This document shows, piece after piece, positions 1 to 7,113 of a stretch of 64,000 nucleotides of DNA. Location: positions 4,278,001-4,342,000 of the forward strand of contig NZ_CP030771.1 of assembly GCF_006088715.1 (NCBI RefSeq), in the 5' to 3' direction. The notes beneath the pieces were generated by a model, which was not told where the DNA came from, made no database searches, and saw only the letters and a list, made by a program, of their open reading frames with translations. Within the stretch, counting starts at the first letter, position 1, and each line of letters opens with the position of its first letter. This stretch comes from Streptomyces sp. YIM 121038. GTDB taxonomy: Bacteria > Actinomycetota > Actinomycetes > Streptomycetales > Streptomycetaceae. The position numbers and the translations under genes are program-made.

Positions 1-357
1 ATGGCCGCGTACGAGGCCGGGCAGGACGAGGACAGCGGCCTGAAAACCCGCATCCTCACCGACATCCGCCGCGCCTTCGCCTTCCACGGCGACCCGCCCG
101 CCCTGCGGACCCGCACCCTGCTCGACTACCTCAACGAGGACGCCGAAGCGCCGTGGGCCGAGTACGGCGCCAACGGCCTGACCCCGCGCGGCTTGCAGCT
201 CCTGCTCAAGGACTACGGCATTGGCTCGACCACCCGCCGTTTCCCGGACAGCGCCCAGGCCAAGGGCTTCGCGCGCAACCAGTTCCTCGACGCCTGGGCT
301 CGTTACTGCCCGGAGCCCGAGCCTGCTGGTGAGTCTGGCCCCGGCACCGCAGCCTGA
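1..357 (+). CDS. DUF3631 ATPase-like protein, C-terminal part only (cut by window edge)
   Basis: The 118 visible residues match the C-terminal end of the DUF3631 protein at 18616-19887 almost residue for residue, sharing stretches such as EAPWAEYGANGLTPRGLQLL and QAKGFARNQFLD. The ATPase part with its Walker motifs would lie upstream of base 1. The ATG at position 1 is therefore an internal methionine and not the true start. DUF3631 proteins are common in actinobacterial integrative elements and plasmids beside replication or mobilisation genes; their precise role is not established. The gene heads the mobilisation block of element A. Confidence 0.8.
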   Translation: MAAYEAGQDEDSGLKTRILTDIRRAFAFHGDPPALRTRTLLDYLNEDAEAPWAEYGANGLTPRGLQLLLKDYGIGSTTRRFPDSAQAKGFARNQFLDAWARYCPEPEPAGESGPGTAA

Positions 358-372
358 CCCGACTTGTCCCGT

Positions 373-489
373 ACCACTCGTATCCGCGCAGGTCATCGCG
401 GGTACGAGTGGTCGACCGACAACGAGTCCTCCCGTCATCGCCCTTTCTCTCGTACCTGCCCTGACCAGGCACGTAACGAGTGGTACGAG
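373..489. promoter_or_regulatory. Two nested inverted repeats upstream of DUF2637 gene (element A)
   Basis: Hairpin 1 has arms at 373-388 and 397-412: ACCACTCGTA plus TCCGCG pairs with CGCGGG plus TACGAGTGGT, with one mismatch around a CAGGTCAT loop. Hairpin 2 has arms CTCGTACC (449-456) and GGTACGAG (482-489). Element B has the same arrangement at the equivalent site (19905-20019). The conserved core ACTCGT/ACGAGT with a GGTCA-type loop suggests an operator, an iteron-like site or a nicking-related site. Which of these applies cannot be told from sequence. Confidence 0.6.
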
Positions 490-570
490 ACACCGCGCCG
501 CACAGCGGCGACCCCTGCCCACATCCCCGGCGGGGTAGCCGCCGCCCAACCCCACCTGGAGCACCTCCGC

Positions 571-1359
571 TTGCCTGCCCCCACCGCCATACGCGGCACG
601 GATGCGATCCGCGCCGGGATCGCCCTGCTCGCCGGGTTCGCCTTCTCCCTCTCTTATGACGCCCTGCGCCAGATGGCCGTCGCCATCCACATCCGCGGAC
701 CGCTCACCTATGCCTTCCCGCTCGTCATCGACGGCTTCATCGCCATCGGCGTCGGCGCCCTGCTCATGCTCCGAACCGCCCCGACGCTCTCCCGCGCGTA
801 CGTGTGGGCACTCGTCGGCGCGGCCACCGTGACGAGCATCTGGGCCAACGCCCTGCACGCCGTCCGCCTCAACCAGCAGACCCGCCCAGGCGGCGGCCTC
901 CGGCTCGACGACCTCACCGTCGGCGCCCTGTCCGCCATCGCCCCGCTCGCCCTGGCCGGCGCCGTTCACCTCTACATCGTCGTCCACCGCCACTCCACGC
1001 CTCGCCCCCAGGAGCCCCACGCCACAGAGCGCGACAACCTCGCCGACGTGGCGTCCGATGTCCCCGACGTGGCTTCGGACAACAACGAAGCGGCCCAGGA
1101 GCTTCAGCCCTCCGCCGAATCGCAGGGCCACAAGACCAACGAGATCGCCCCCGAACGGCTCGCCCTCGCGCGCACTGCGCCACTGGGACGAAAGGGTCGC
1201 GCCTCGCGCCGCCACATCGAGGACACGTTCCGCAGCCAGGGCCTCACCATCGGCCGGAAGGAGGCGGACATGATCAAGAAAGTCCTTCAGGCCGAACTCG
1301 ACGCAGCCGTCTCCCAGCGGCATGGGGAACTCGACGCAGCCCCCGTCGGCGCCGCCTGA
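571..1359 (+). CDS. DUF2637 membrane protein (element A copy)
   Basis: About 262 residues. The N-terminal 130 residues hold four hydrophobic segments with the DUF2637 pattern: FSLSYDALRQMAV, FPLVIDGFIAIGVGALL and SIWANALHAVRLNQQ. The C-terminal half is polar and ends in an Arg/Lys-rich segment (GRKGRASRRHIEDTF) that could contact DNA or a partner. DUF2637 proteins accompany mobilisation genes in Streptomyces plasmids and integrative elements, and a role in plasmid spread has been assumed rather than shown. I chose the TTG at 571 because a GGAG sits 9 bases upstream and the protein lines up with the copy at 20.1 kb from there. The frame is open back to 364. Confidence 0.75.
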   Translation: MPAPTAIRGTDAIRAGIALLAGFAFSLSYDALRQMAVAIHIRGPLTYAFPLVIDGFIAIGVGALLMLRTAPTLSRAYVWALVGAATVTSIWANALHAVRLNQQTRPGGGLRLDDLTVGALSAIAPLALAGAVHLYIVVHRHSTPRPQEPHATERDNLADVASDVPDVASDNNEAAQELQPSAESQGHKTNEIAPERLALARTAPLGRKGRASRRHIEDTFRSQGLTIGRKEADMIKKVLQAELDAAVSQRHGELDAAPVGAA

Positions 1360-1398
1360 CCCGGTGGCCGCGCTGATCTACCTCACCTCCCCGCCCCA

Positions 1399-1426
1399 TG
1401 TCCCCGTAGAGACAAGCGTGGGGACA
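1399..1426. promoter_or_regulatory. Inverted repeat upstream of mobC (element A)
   Basis: TGTCCCC (1399-1405) pairs with GGGGACA (1420-1426). It occupies the same place as the longer CTCGTCCCCGCG hairpin of element B at 20959-20990. It could be a terminator after the DUF2637 gene, or an operator for the mob operon. Confidence 0.45.
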
Positions 1427-1479
1427 GGAGGGCGCGCGCAGCGAAGCACCTGACACCAGAACCTCACGGAGAACCACCC

Positions 1480-2127
1480 ATGCACGACTCGCACGGCGAA
1501 CTCCCCATTGCCCACCAGCAGATGACCACCACCGCAGCCACCGCGTCAGCAAGGTATGCCGCTGGACCGTCCAAAGGCCGGTCCCACGGAGAAGCCTTCG
1601 CCCCGGGGGTGGCGGAGGCAGGCGGACACCAGGGGGCGCCCGCAGAGGAGCAGCCCACCGCCGCAGCTGTGCCGCTGCCGCGGGCCGCCGAAGCAGCCGC
1701 CCTGCATCGCGTCGCCCGCCGTCGCAAGCCCGACCCAGGCGGCCAGCGCAAGCAGCGTGTCGACGCCCGCTACAGCAGCGAGGAGAAGGCCGCCATCCTC
1801 GCCAAGGCCCGCTCGCTGAACGTCAGCGGCGCCCACTACGTCGCCGTCGTCACCCTGGCCCACGTACACGGTGACCTCACCCTGCCCGGCCAGCGCACAC
1901 CACTGGACGACTACATCGACGAACTCAACGCCCTGCGCCAGCAGGTCGCCGCCATCGGCCACAACGTCAACCAGATCGCCAAGAAGCTCAACTCCGGCGG
2001 TCATCCACATCCTGGGGACAGTGCCTTACTGGCCCAGACCGTCCACACTGTGGACGCCGTCGGCACGGCCGTGCGCCACATCGCGGCAGCCGCCAACCAG
2101 GCCGTCAGCCACAAGGTGGCCCGATGA
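1480..2127 (+). CDS. MobC-like relaxosome accessory protein (intact copy)
   Basis: A 215-residue protein. The first 75 residues are low in complexity. From about residue 75 it has a basic stretch (RRRKPDPGGQRKQRVDAR), a ribbon-helix-helix-like segment, then the MobC family signature around RQQVAAIGHNVNQIAKKLNS. MobC proteins help the relaxase melt and nick oriT. The stop overlaps the relaxase start (ATGA, 2124-2127), so the two are translationally coupled. The 5' part of the reading frame overlaps a DNA segment unusually conserved with element B (1542-1618) and may double as part of oriT. The true start could therefore be further downstream than the ATG at 1480. Confidence 0.8.
   Translation: MHDSHGELPIAHQQMTTTAATASARYAAGPSKGRSHGEAFAPGVAEAGGHQGAPAEEQPTAAAVPLPRAAEAAALHRVARRRKPDPGGQRKQRVDARYSSEEKAAILAKARSLNVSGAHYVAVVTLAHVHGDLTLPGQRTPLDDYIDELNALRQQVAAIGHNVNQIAKKLNSGGHPHPGDSALLAQTVHTVDAVGTAVRHIAAAANQAVSHKVAR
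1542..1618. other. Conserved DNA segment, candidate oriT region (element A)
   Basis: By eye only 5 of 77 bases differ from 21129-21205 in element B, whereas flanking DNA diverges more. Three of the five changes alter the MobC reading and two are silent, which does not look like selection on protein alone. The segment holds the inverted repeat GGACCG/CGGTCC. Its position just ahead of the relaxase gene fits an origin of transfer. This is inference; no nic site could be assigned. Confidence 0.4.
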
Positions 2128-3761
2128 TCGCGAAGATCAGCAGCGGCAAAAGCACCGCCGGTCTGATCCGCTACCTCTACGACACCAAGAAGGCCAAGGA
2201 CCACACCGACCCCCACCTGGTCGCCTCCTTCGATGGCTTCGCCCCCGACCCCGGCCGCGCCGACGACTTCACCGTCACCAAGAAGCTCCTCGTGGCCGAC
2301 CTCGACCTGCACGTCAAGCAGGCCGAACGCCTCGGCCGCGCCCCCGAACGCCACGTGTGGCACTGCTCGATCCGCGCCGCCGAGACCGACCGCCACCTCA
2401 GCGACGAGGAGTGGGCCGACATCGCCCGCCGCATCGTCGCCGCCACTGGCATCGCCCCCGCAGACGACCCCGACGGCTGCCGCTGGGTCGCCGTCCGCCA
2501 CGCACCCGACCACATCCACATCGCCGCCACCAAGGTCCGATCCGACCTGCGCACCGCACGCCACTGGAACGACTACTTCACCGCCGACCGCGAACTCGCC
2601 GCCATCGAGAAGGAGTACGGCCTGCACCAGGTCGTACGCGGGGACCGCACCGCCGCCAAACGCCCCACCCGCGCCGAACAGGAAAAGGCCAAGCGCGCCA
2701 ACCACGACCGGACCGCCCGCGAACGCCTGCGCACCACGGTCCGCACCGCCGTGGCCGCCGCCACAAGCACCGAGGAATTCATCCGCCTGCTCCAGCACAC
2801 CGACGGCATCCTCGTCGACGTCAAGCACTTCCCCTCCGGCGACGTACGCGGCTACACGGTCGCCCTCCAGGGCGACACCAACGGCAAGCAGGAGCCCATC
2901 TGGTACTCCGGCTCCGAACTCGCCCCCGACCTGTCCTGGCCCAAGATCACCGAACGGCTGGCCGCCACGGCCAGGACCAGCCATCCCTGGCAGATGGCCC
3001 TGGCCGCCACTGAACACATCCCGCACGCCCTCACCCACGACGACCCACCCGCCGCCCAAGCCCACATCACCGCACTCGCCGAAACCATCGACGCCCTGCC
3101 CCTCCTCGCTCCCACCCTCTACGAGGAGCAACTCCGTCAGGCCGCCGCTGCCTTCGAACGCGCCTCCCGCTCCCGCATCCGCGCTCGCAACGAGCACGCT
3201 GCCTGGCTGCGTGGTGCTGTTCAGGGCATGCTCCGCACTCCACCGCCCAACAGTGCGGACGGCACCCTGTTGGCCCTGTTCCTCGACACGATCGTCCTTG
3301 CCGTCACCGCCGCCATCCGCTGGCACGAGGTGCAACGGCACGATCAACAGGTCGCCGCGGCCCGTGAAGCCCTCACCTACCTCCAAGCCGCCGCAGACCA
3401 GGCCGCCACCATCCCCTTGACCATCCTGGCGCGGGCAGCACCAGTCAGCGTGACGGCCCAGCTCCGGTACGCGCACATCGTCCGTGTCGTGCTCCCCGAG
3501 CACGCCGAGAGGATCCTCGACACTCCCGACTGGGGCGCCCTCGCGGCAGTGCTCGCGCGCGCCGACGAGGGCGGCCGTGACCCTGCCGAGGCCCTCCGTG
3601 AAGCCGCCGGCCAGCGCCCCCTTCACGACGCCAGGCGCCCTGCCCGCCTGCTCACCTGGCGCATCCAACACACCACCGCTCAGCAGAGCCAGACGCCCCA
3701 AGCCACGCCCTCGGTGTCGTCGTCGGTACCCCCGCCCGACGCGCGTCGCACCCGCCGCTGA
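2124..3761 (+). CDS. MOBP-type relaxase (MobA/VirD2-like), element A
   Basis: A 545-residue relaxase that would nick oriT and lead the transferred strand. The N-terminal domain (residues 1-200) carries the likely catalytic tyrosine in IRYLYD (Tyr17) and the metal-binding histidine cluster VRHAPDHIHIAATK (His126, His130, His132). The C-terminal half is mostly helical and alanine-rich with no recognised enzymatic motif. The start overlaps the mobC stop (ATGA). It is a close relative of the element B relaxase at 21721-23445, nearly identical over the first 200 residues and diverging after about residue 210. Confidence 0.92.
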   Translation: MIAKISSGKSTAGLIRYLYDTKKAKDHTDPHLVASFDGFAPDPGRADDFTVTKKLLVADLDLHVKQAERLGRAPERHVWHCSIRAAETDRHLSDEEWADIARRIVAATGIAPADDPDGCRWVAVRHAPDHIHIAATKVRSDLRTARHWNDYFTADRELAAIEKEYGLHQVVRGDRTAAKRPTRAEQEKAKRANHDRTARERLRTTVRTAVAAATSTEEFIRLLQHTDGILVDVKHFPSGDVRGYTVALQGDTNGKQEPIWYSGSELAPDLSWPKITERLAATARTSHPWQMALAATEHIPHALTHDDPPAAQAHITALAETIDALPLLAPTLYEEQLRQAAAAFERASRSRIRARNEHAAWLRGAVQGMLRTPPPNSADGTLLALFLDTIVLAVTAAIRWHEVQRHDQQVAAAREALTYLQAAADQAATIPLTILARAAPVSVTAQLRYAHIVRVVLPEHAERILDTPDWGALAAVLARADEGGRDPAEALREAAGQRPLHDARRPARLLTWRIQHTTAQQSQTPQATPSVSSSVPPPDARRTRR

Positions 3762-3918
3762 CTTCCGCCCGCCGCCCCGCCCCAAGGGCCCTCCGCCCTC
3801 GTAGCCCACACCTCGTCGAACCAAGGCGCACCCCATGCCCCGAGCACCGCCCGTCGGCAGAGCCTCGAACCACCCGCTACAGCACACCAATCACACGAGA
3901 AAACACAGGGAGCCGCCC

Positions 3919-4311
3919 ATGCCCCAGCCCTCCGTTCGCGCCGACGTCGTCGTCCTCCTCACCGAAGTGGACTACGACCGCCACGACGACGCCTCGCGCC
4001 TGTACCGCTGCGACGGGAGCCCGTTCACGGCCGCTGAACATGCTCTGCTGTCCACCGCGACCCGGGCAGAGTTCTCCGCCGCGAATGCGCAGATGCGCCT
4101 TGAGAACGAATGGGCACATGAACTCGACGCGATGAAGGAAGCATTCGTCGAGCTGCTCATGAAGTACTTCCCCCGCCTTCCCGAAGGCTCAACCGTCAGC
4201 GACGTCGTCGGCATCATGACCGACGAGGACTACGCGGAGTACGAGCGCCTGCTTCCGATCGTCACTGCGCAAGACACCCTCGAATACGTCGCCGAGCACG
4301 GAGACGACTGA
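3919..4311 (+). CDS. Hypothetical 130-residue acidic protein
   Basis: No family recognised. It is acidic and mostly helical, with segments such as VVVLLTEVDYDRHDDASRLY near the N-terminus and MTDEDYAEYERLLP near the C-terminus. The ATG at 3919 is preceded by AGGGAG at a 6-base gap. It is preferred over the ATG at 3835, which would add a proline-rich extension. It lies 157 bases after the relaxase and before a strong hairpin, so it probably ends the mobilisation transcript. Element B has no obvious counterpart at this position. Confidence 0.6.
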   Translation: MPQPSVRADVVVLLTEVDYDRHDDASRLYRCDGSPFTAAEHALLSTATRAEFSAANAQMRLENEWAHELDAMKEAFVELLMKYFPRLPEGSTVSDVVGIMTDEDYAEYERLLPIVTAQDTLEYVAEHGDD

Positions 4312-4375
4312 CCCGCCGTACACCAGCGGCCGCACATCAGGACTCCACTCGTTCAACATTGGCCCTGGCTCCACC

Positions 4376-4423
4376 TATGCCGCAGGCCCGGCCGGAAGGG
4401 TTTCCGGCCGGGCCTGCGGCATA
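4376..4423. terminator. Perfect 22-bp hairpin, bidirectional terminator
   Basis: Arms 4376-4397 and 4402-4423 are perfectly complementary around a 4-base GGGT loop. It lies between the rightward mobilisation genes and the leftward genes at 4556-6124, as a shared terminator should. There is no T-tract, as is usual in Streptomyces. Confidence 0.8.
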
Positions 4424-4555
4424 CCCATGCAAGCTCAAGGGGGAGACGGGCTTTCGCCACCGCCTTCTGCACATGGGCATCGGCTGGCCCGGCCGGGCGG
4501 CACGCCCCGACCGTCGTCACCCGCGGACCGTGGGGTACGACGATCGCGGGCGGGC

Positions 4556-4924
4556 TCAGCCCTCTACGCCGGACGCCTTGAGCACGGCGCCGAAGATGTC
4601 CGAGTCCGTCTCCCGCTGCCACTGCGGCAGCTCGGCCCAGTCGGCCACGTAGCTGGGCTTCGGGTCCTCGAAGTGCTTGAAGATCTGCGCCGTCCAGCAG
4701 AGGGCGACGAACCGCCCCTGCTGTTCCCGCGTCAGCTTGGCGGCCTTACCACCGCTGGCCGCGATGAGGTCGCGGACCTGCCCGCACACCGCGGCGGCGG
4801 CCTCTCGCTCCCAGTCCGGCGTGTCCTCCCAGGGGGTGATGTACCCGGGCTTGGGCTCGCCGGGGAAGTGCTTCTTCACCCCGGCGATCCATGCCTCGCG
4901 GAAGATGCGGCCGTCGTTGCTCAT
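4556..4924 (-). CDS. Hypothetical protein with internal duplication
   Basis: A 122-residue protein built from two copies of a motif of about 35 residues: KHFPGEPKPGYITPWEDTP followed by DWERE (residues 18-41), and KHFEDPKPSYVADWAELP followed by QWQRE (residues 84-106). The shared core is K-H-F-(x)-P-K-P-x-Y-x-x-W-x-x-x-P-x-W-x-R-E. Related single motifs occur in many small Streptomyces proteins of unknown role. ATG at 4924 has AAAGGAC upstream and lies 12 bases after the regulator stop, so both are probably one transcript. No function is proposed. Confidence 0.65.
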   Translation of the reverse strand: MSNDGRIFREAWIAGVKKHFPGEPKPGYITPWEDTPDWEREAAAAVCGQVRDLIAASGGKAAKLTREQQGRFVALCWTAQIFKHFEDPKPSYVADWAELPQWQRETDSDIFGAVLKASGVEG

Positions 4925-4936
4925 GAGGTCCTTTCG

Positions 4937-6124
4937 CTAGGCGCCGATGCGCTGGGAGAACCGGCGCAGGCCGGAGATCTCGCCGTTGAGGACAAGGAGC
5001 TCGCGGGCGATGCCCCTGATCTTGGGTCGGCGTACCTCTTCGGGTGCGTACTTCTCCATGGCTCGCAGGGCGGCGAAGGCGCGTTCGGGTTCGCCGTCGT
5101 CCTTGTAGACGCGGCACACGTCCATCATCATCCGGGCCCGGCGTTCGGCGTCGGGCAGGCGCATCGGCTCGACCTGCCTCGCGTATCGCAGGGCCGGGCC
5201 GGGCTCGCCGAGGGCGTGATGGACGCTGATCCGGAAGAGCCGGGTGTGGTCGACGCTGAAGTCCCTGGGGGCGGGGAGCTTGCGGTGCTCCTCCTCCATG
5301 CGGCGGGCCGTCGCCTCGGCCTCTTCGAGGAAGCCCATGGCCTGGCCCTGCCGCCCGGCCTGAGCGGCGCTGTAGGACGCGGTGAGCAGGAGGACGCCAC
5401 GCATGGCCTGATAGTCCGGAGAACGCCCCTCCAGACCGGACGCAGCCCCTTGGAGCTGGCCGACGGAGGCGTCGTACTCACCGGCTCGACGCATCGCGAT
5501 GGCCATGGCCTGAGCGGCTTCACCGGCCAGCACCGGACTACTCGTCAGCTCCGCCTGCGCACGGGCCCGGTCGGCGGCGAGCCAGGCGTATTGCTGGTAG
5601 TTCTTGGTCGCCAGTTGGGCCAACAGCACGTAGGCCCGGGCGGCCACGTCGTGGGCCCCGGCCGCGAGCGAGCCGGAAATGAGCCGGGGCAGCGTCCTGC
5701 CGAGCTCGACGTAGTGGGCCTCGTGGAAGCTGGTCCGGGCCCGGCCAAGGGCCATCGTCAGGGCCTCCCGCGACGGTGGCGGGACCTCCGGCAGGCGGAA
5801 AAGCGAACGCTCCACGAGATCTTTGGGGTCCGGCGCCGTGGCAGAGGCCGGAGCGGGCGAGACCGCTACCGCAGCACCAAGCCCCACACCCAGGGCCAAC
5901 ACATCGCGCCTGTGCACATCGTCCCCTTCAAGCCCAACGTCCTCCGGCATCAGGTCAAGAACATCACAGATGCTCTCCAGAATCCGGGCATCGGGCCTGA
6001 CCAGGTTGTTCTCCGCCCGGGAGATGGAAGACGGCGAGCAGTGCACCGCGTGTCCCAGGGCCTCCTGGCTCATCCGTCGGCCGACCCGGGCCCGCCTGAT
6101 CACCTCGCCGAACTCCCAGTCCAT
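4937..6124 (-). CDS. XRE-family regulator with TPR-like C-terminus
   Basis: A 395-residue protein. Residues 1-60 form an XRE helix-turn-helix (MSQEALGHAVHCSPSSISRAE). Residues 68-92 hold a twin-arginine-like stretch (DDVHRRDVLALGVGLGAA) typical of this Streptomyces regulator family and probably structural rather than an export signal. Residues 100-395 are TPR-like helical repeats, usually a peptide- or signal-sensing domain. I chose the ATG at 6124 because a CATAAT -10 element ends 7 bases upstream, implying a leaderless mRNA beginning at the ATG. An upstream ATG at 6145 exists but falls within the promoter. It is divergent from the 6251 gene and the RiPP locus it probably controls. Confidence 0.85.
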   Translation of the reverse strand: MDWEFGEVIRRARVGRRMSQEALGHAVHCSPSSISRAENNLVRPDARILESICDVLDLMPEDVGLEGDDVHRRDVLALGVGLGAAVAVSPAPASATAPDPKDLVERSLFRLPEVPPPSREALTMALGRARTSFHEAHYVELGRTLPRLISGSLAAGAHDVAARAYVLLAQLATKNYQQYAWLAADRARAQAELTSSPVLAGEAAQAMAIAMRRAGEYDASVGQLQGAASGLEGRSPDYQAMRGVLLLTASYSAAQAGRQGQAMGFLEEAEATARRMEEEHRKLPAPRDFSVDHTRLFRISVHHALGEPGPALRYARQVEPMRLPDAERRARMMMDVCRVYKDDGEPERAFAALRAMEKYAPEEVRRPKIRGIARELLVLNGEISGLRRFSQRIGA

Positions 6125-6152
6125 GCACGGATTATGCGCTTCCATGCACGGA
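6120..6152 (-). promoter_or_regulatory. Leaderless promoter with 12-bp direct-repeat operator
   Basis: TCCATGCACGGA occurs at 6120-6131 and again at 6141-6152, 21 bp apart (two helical turns). A -10-like CATAAT (minus strand, 6136-6131) lies between them, and the first repeat overlaps the ATG of the regulator. Binding there would block transcription, which suggests autoregulation. The inference rests on spacing and symmetry only. Confidence 0.55.
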
Positions 6153-6250
6153 CCTTGCAGCCCTTCAGCAGCACGTATCCCCCCTGGAAGTACGGGAGTT
6201 GACTGGATCCACCGCCCACTCTTCACCGGTCCCCGGGGACGGAGACGACC

Positions 6251-6694
6251 ATGAGCGCACCAGGAACGACGCACCTTCCCTCACAAGGGCGGGAGCTGGG
6301 CACGGCGGCCCCGTTCTTCCCACGCCTGCACGAGCTGGCCGCCGACACCGCACAGGACGGCCGGATCGGCGTGGTGACCGCCCTGCCGGACGGGGAGCGG
6401 AACACCTTCCGCCTCGCCAGCCCCGTCGGAGGTGACCAGGAATGGTCGGCTCCGGCCGACGGGACCACGCTGCGGCCGGTACCGGCCAAGCCCACCTGCG
6501 CCACCCTCGCGGAGCCACTGGGGGCCGTCTACGACGCGCGGGCCGGACAGGGGTCCGTGCGCGTCCTGATCCACTTCGAGGACGGCACCCAGGACGAGGC
6601 CGTCCTGATCCTCACCCCGGCCGACATGGAGCGGCTCTACGCGCAGACCGGCCGCATGCTCGGCGACCGCGACCAGCACTGGACCAAGACGTGA
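6251..6694 (+). CDS. Hypothetical 147-residue protein
   Basis: No family recognised. The sequence is soluble, with a beta-rich central part (VRVLIHFEDGTQDEAVLILT) and a C-terminal MERLYAQTGRMLGDRD. ATG at 6251 has GGAG 7 bases upstream. The stop overlaps the GTG of the next gene (GTGA at 6691-6694), so the two are coupled. It is divergent from the XRE/TPR regulator and probably belongs to the locus that regulator controls. Confidence 0.65.
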   Translation: MSAPGTTHLPSQGRELGTAAPFFPRLHELAADTAQDGRIGVVTALPDGERNTFRLASPVGGDQEWSAPADGTTLRPVPAKPTCATLAEPLGAVYDARAGQGSVRVLIHFEDGTQDEAVLILTPADMERLYAQTGRMLGDRDQHWTKT

Positions 6695-6891
6695 GCGGCC
6701 ACGGCACCCACCGCGACCCCGGGCACCACCGCGACCTGGTGACGCCCGCGCTGGGCATCTTCGGCGTCCTGTGCTCGCTGGCGAGCGTGTACCTGTTCGG
6801 CACGGCCGCGAAGGTCGAGCTACGCGGGCAGGCACCGTCGCCGTCCCCGGCGTCCGTGCCGGACACCGTCCCGGACGACGACGCCTTCTAA
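6691..6891 (+). CDS. Small single-pass membrane protein
   Basis: A 66-residue protein with a histidine-rich N-terminus, one hydrophobic helix (LGIFGVLCSLASVYLFGTAA, about residues 21-40) and a short acidic tail ending DDDAF. The GTG at 6691 overlaps the preceding stop. Element B has a similar-sized single-pass protein in its own regulator-linked cluster (27060-27221). Function unknown. Confidence 0.6.
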   Translation: MSGHGTHRDPGHHRDLVTPALGIFGVLCSLASVYLFGTAAKVELRGQAPSPSPASVPDTVPDDDAF

Positions 6892-7055
6892 GACCAGCCG
6901 CCGCCCCTTGCCCCCCGAGCGACGGGGCGGCGGCATCCGGCCGGGGTCCGGCGGGCCCGCTGAGGGACAGCCCGCCGGAACGCGAGTCCCCGGCACCCCT
7001 GGGGCCGCACCGCTCCTGAGCGCGGGCGGTGCGGCCCTCACCCCACCGCGGCCTG

Positions 7056-7094
7056 TGTCGCACGACATGAGGCCGGCGCGCATGTCGCACGACA
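7056..7094. promoter_or_regulatory. Twin 12-bp palindromes upstream of the radical SAM gene
   Basis: TGTCGCACGACA, itself a TGTCG/CGACA palindrome, occurs at 7056-7067 and at 7083-7094, 27 bp apart. The second copy ends 19 bases before the GTG start. A third copy with one change lies at 9285-9296 just after the kinase gene. This looks like an operator for a dimeric regulator flanking the radical SAM / peptide / kinase genes. The regulator is not identified. Confidence 0.55.
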
Positions 7095-7113
7095 CACGAG
7101 CCAGGGAGGCCAT

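Noticed and set aside
2001..3890. Minus-strand 629-codon frame across the relaxase
   Set aside because: Glycine/valine-rich shadow of the relaxase. The plus strand has clear catalytic motifs.
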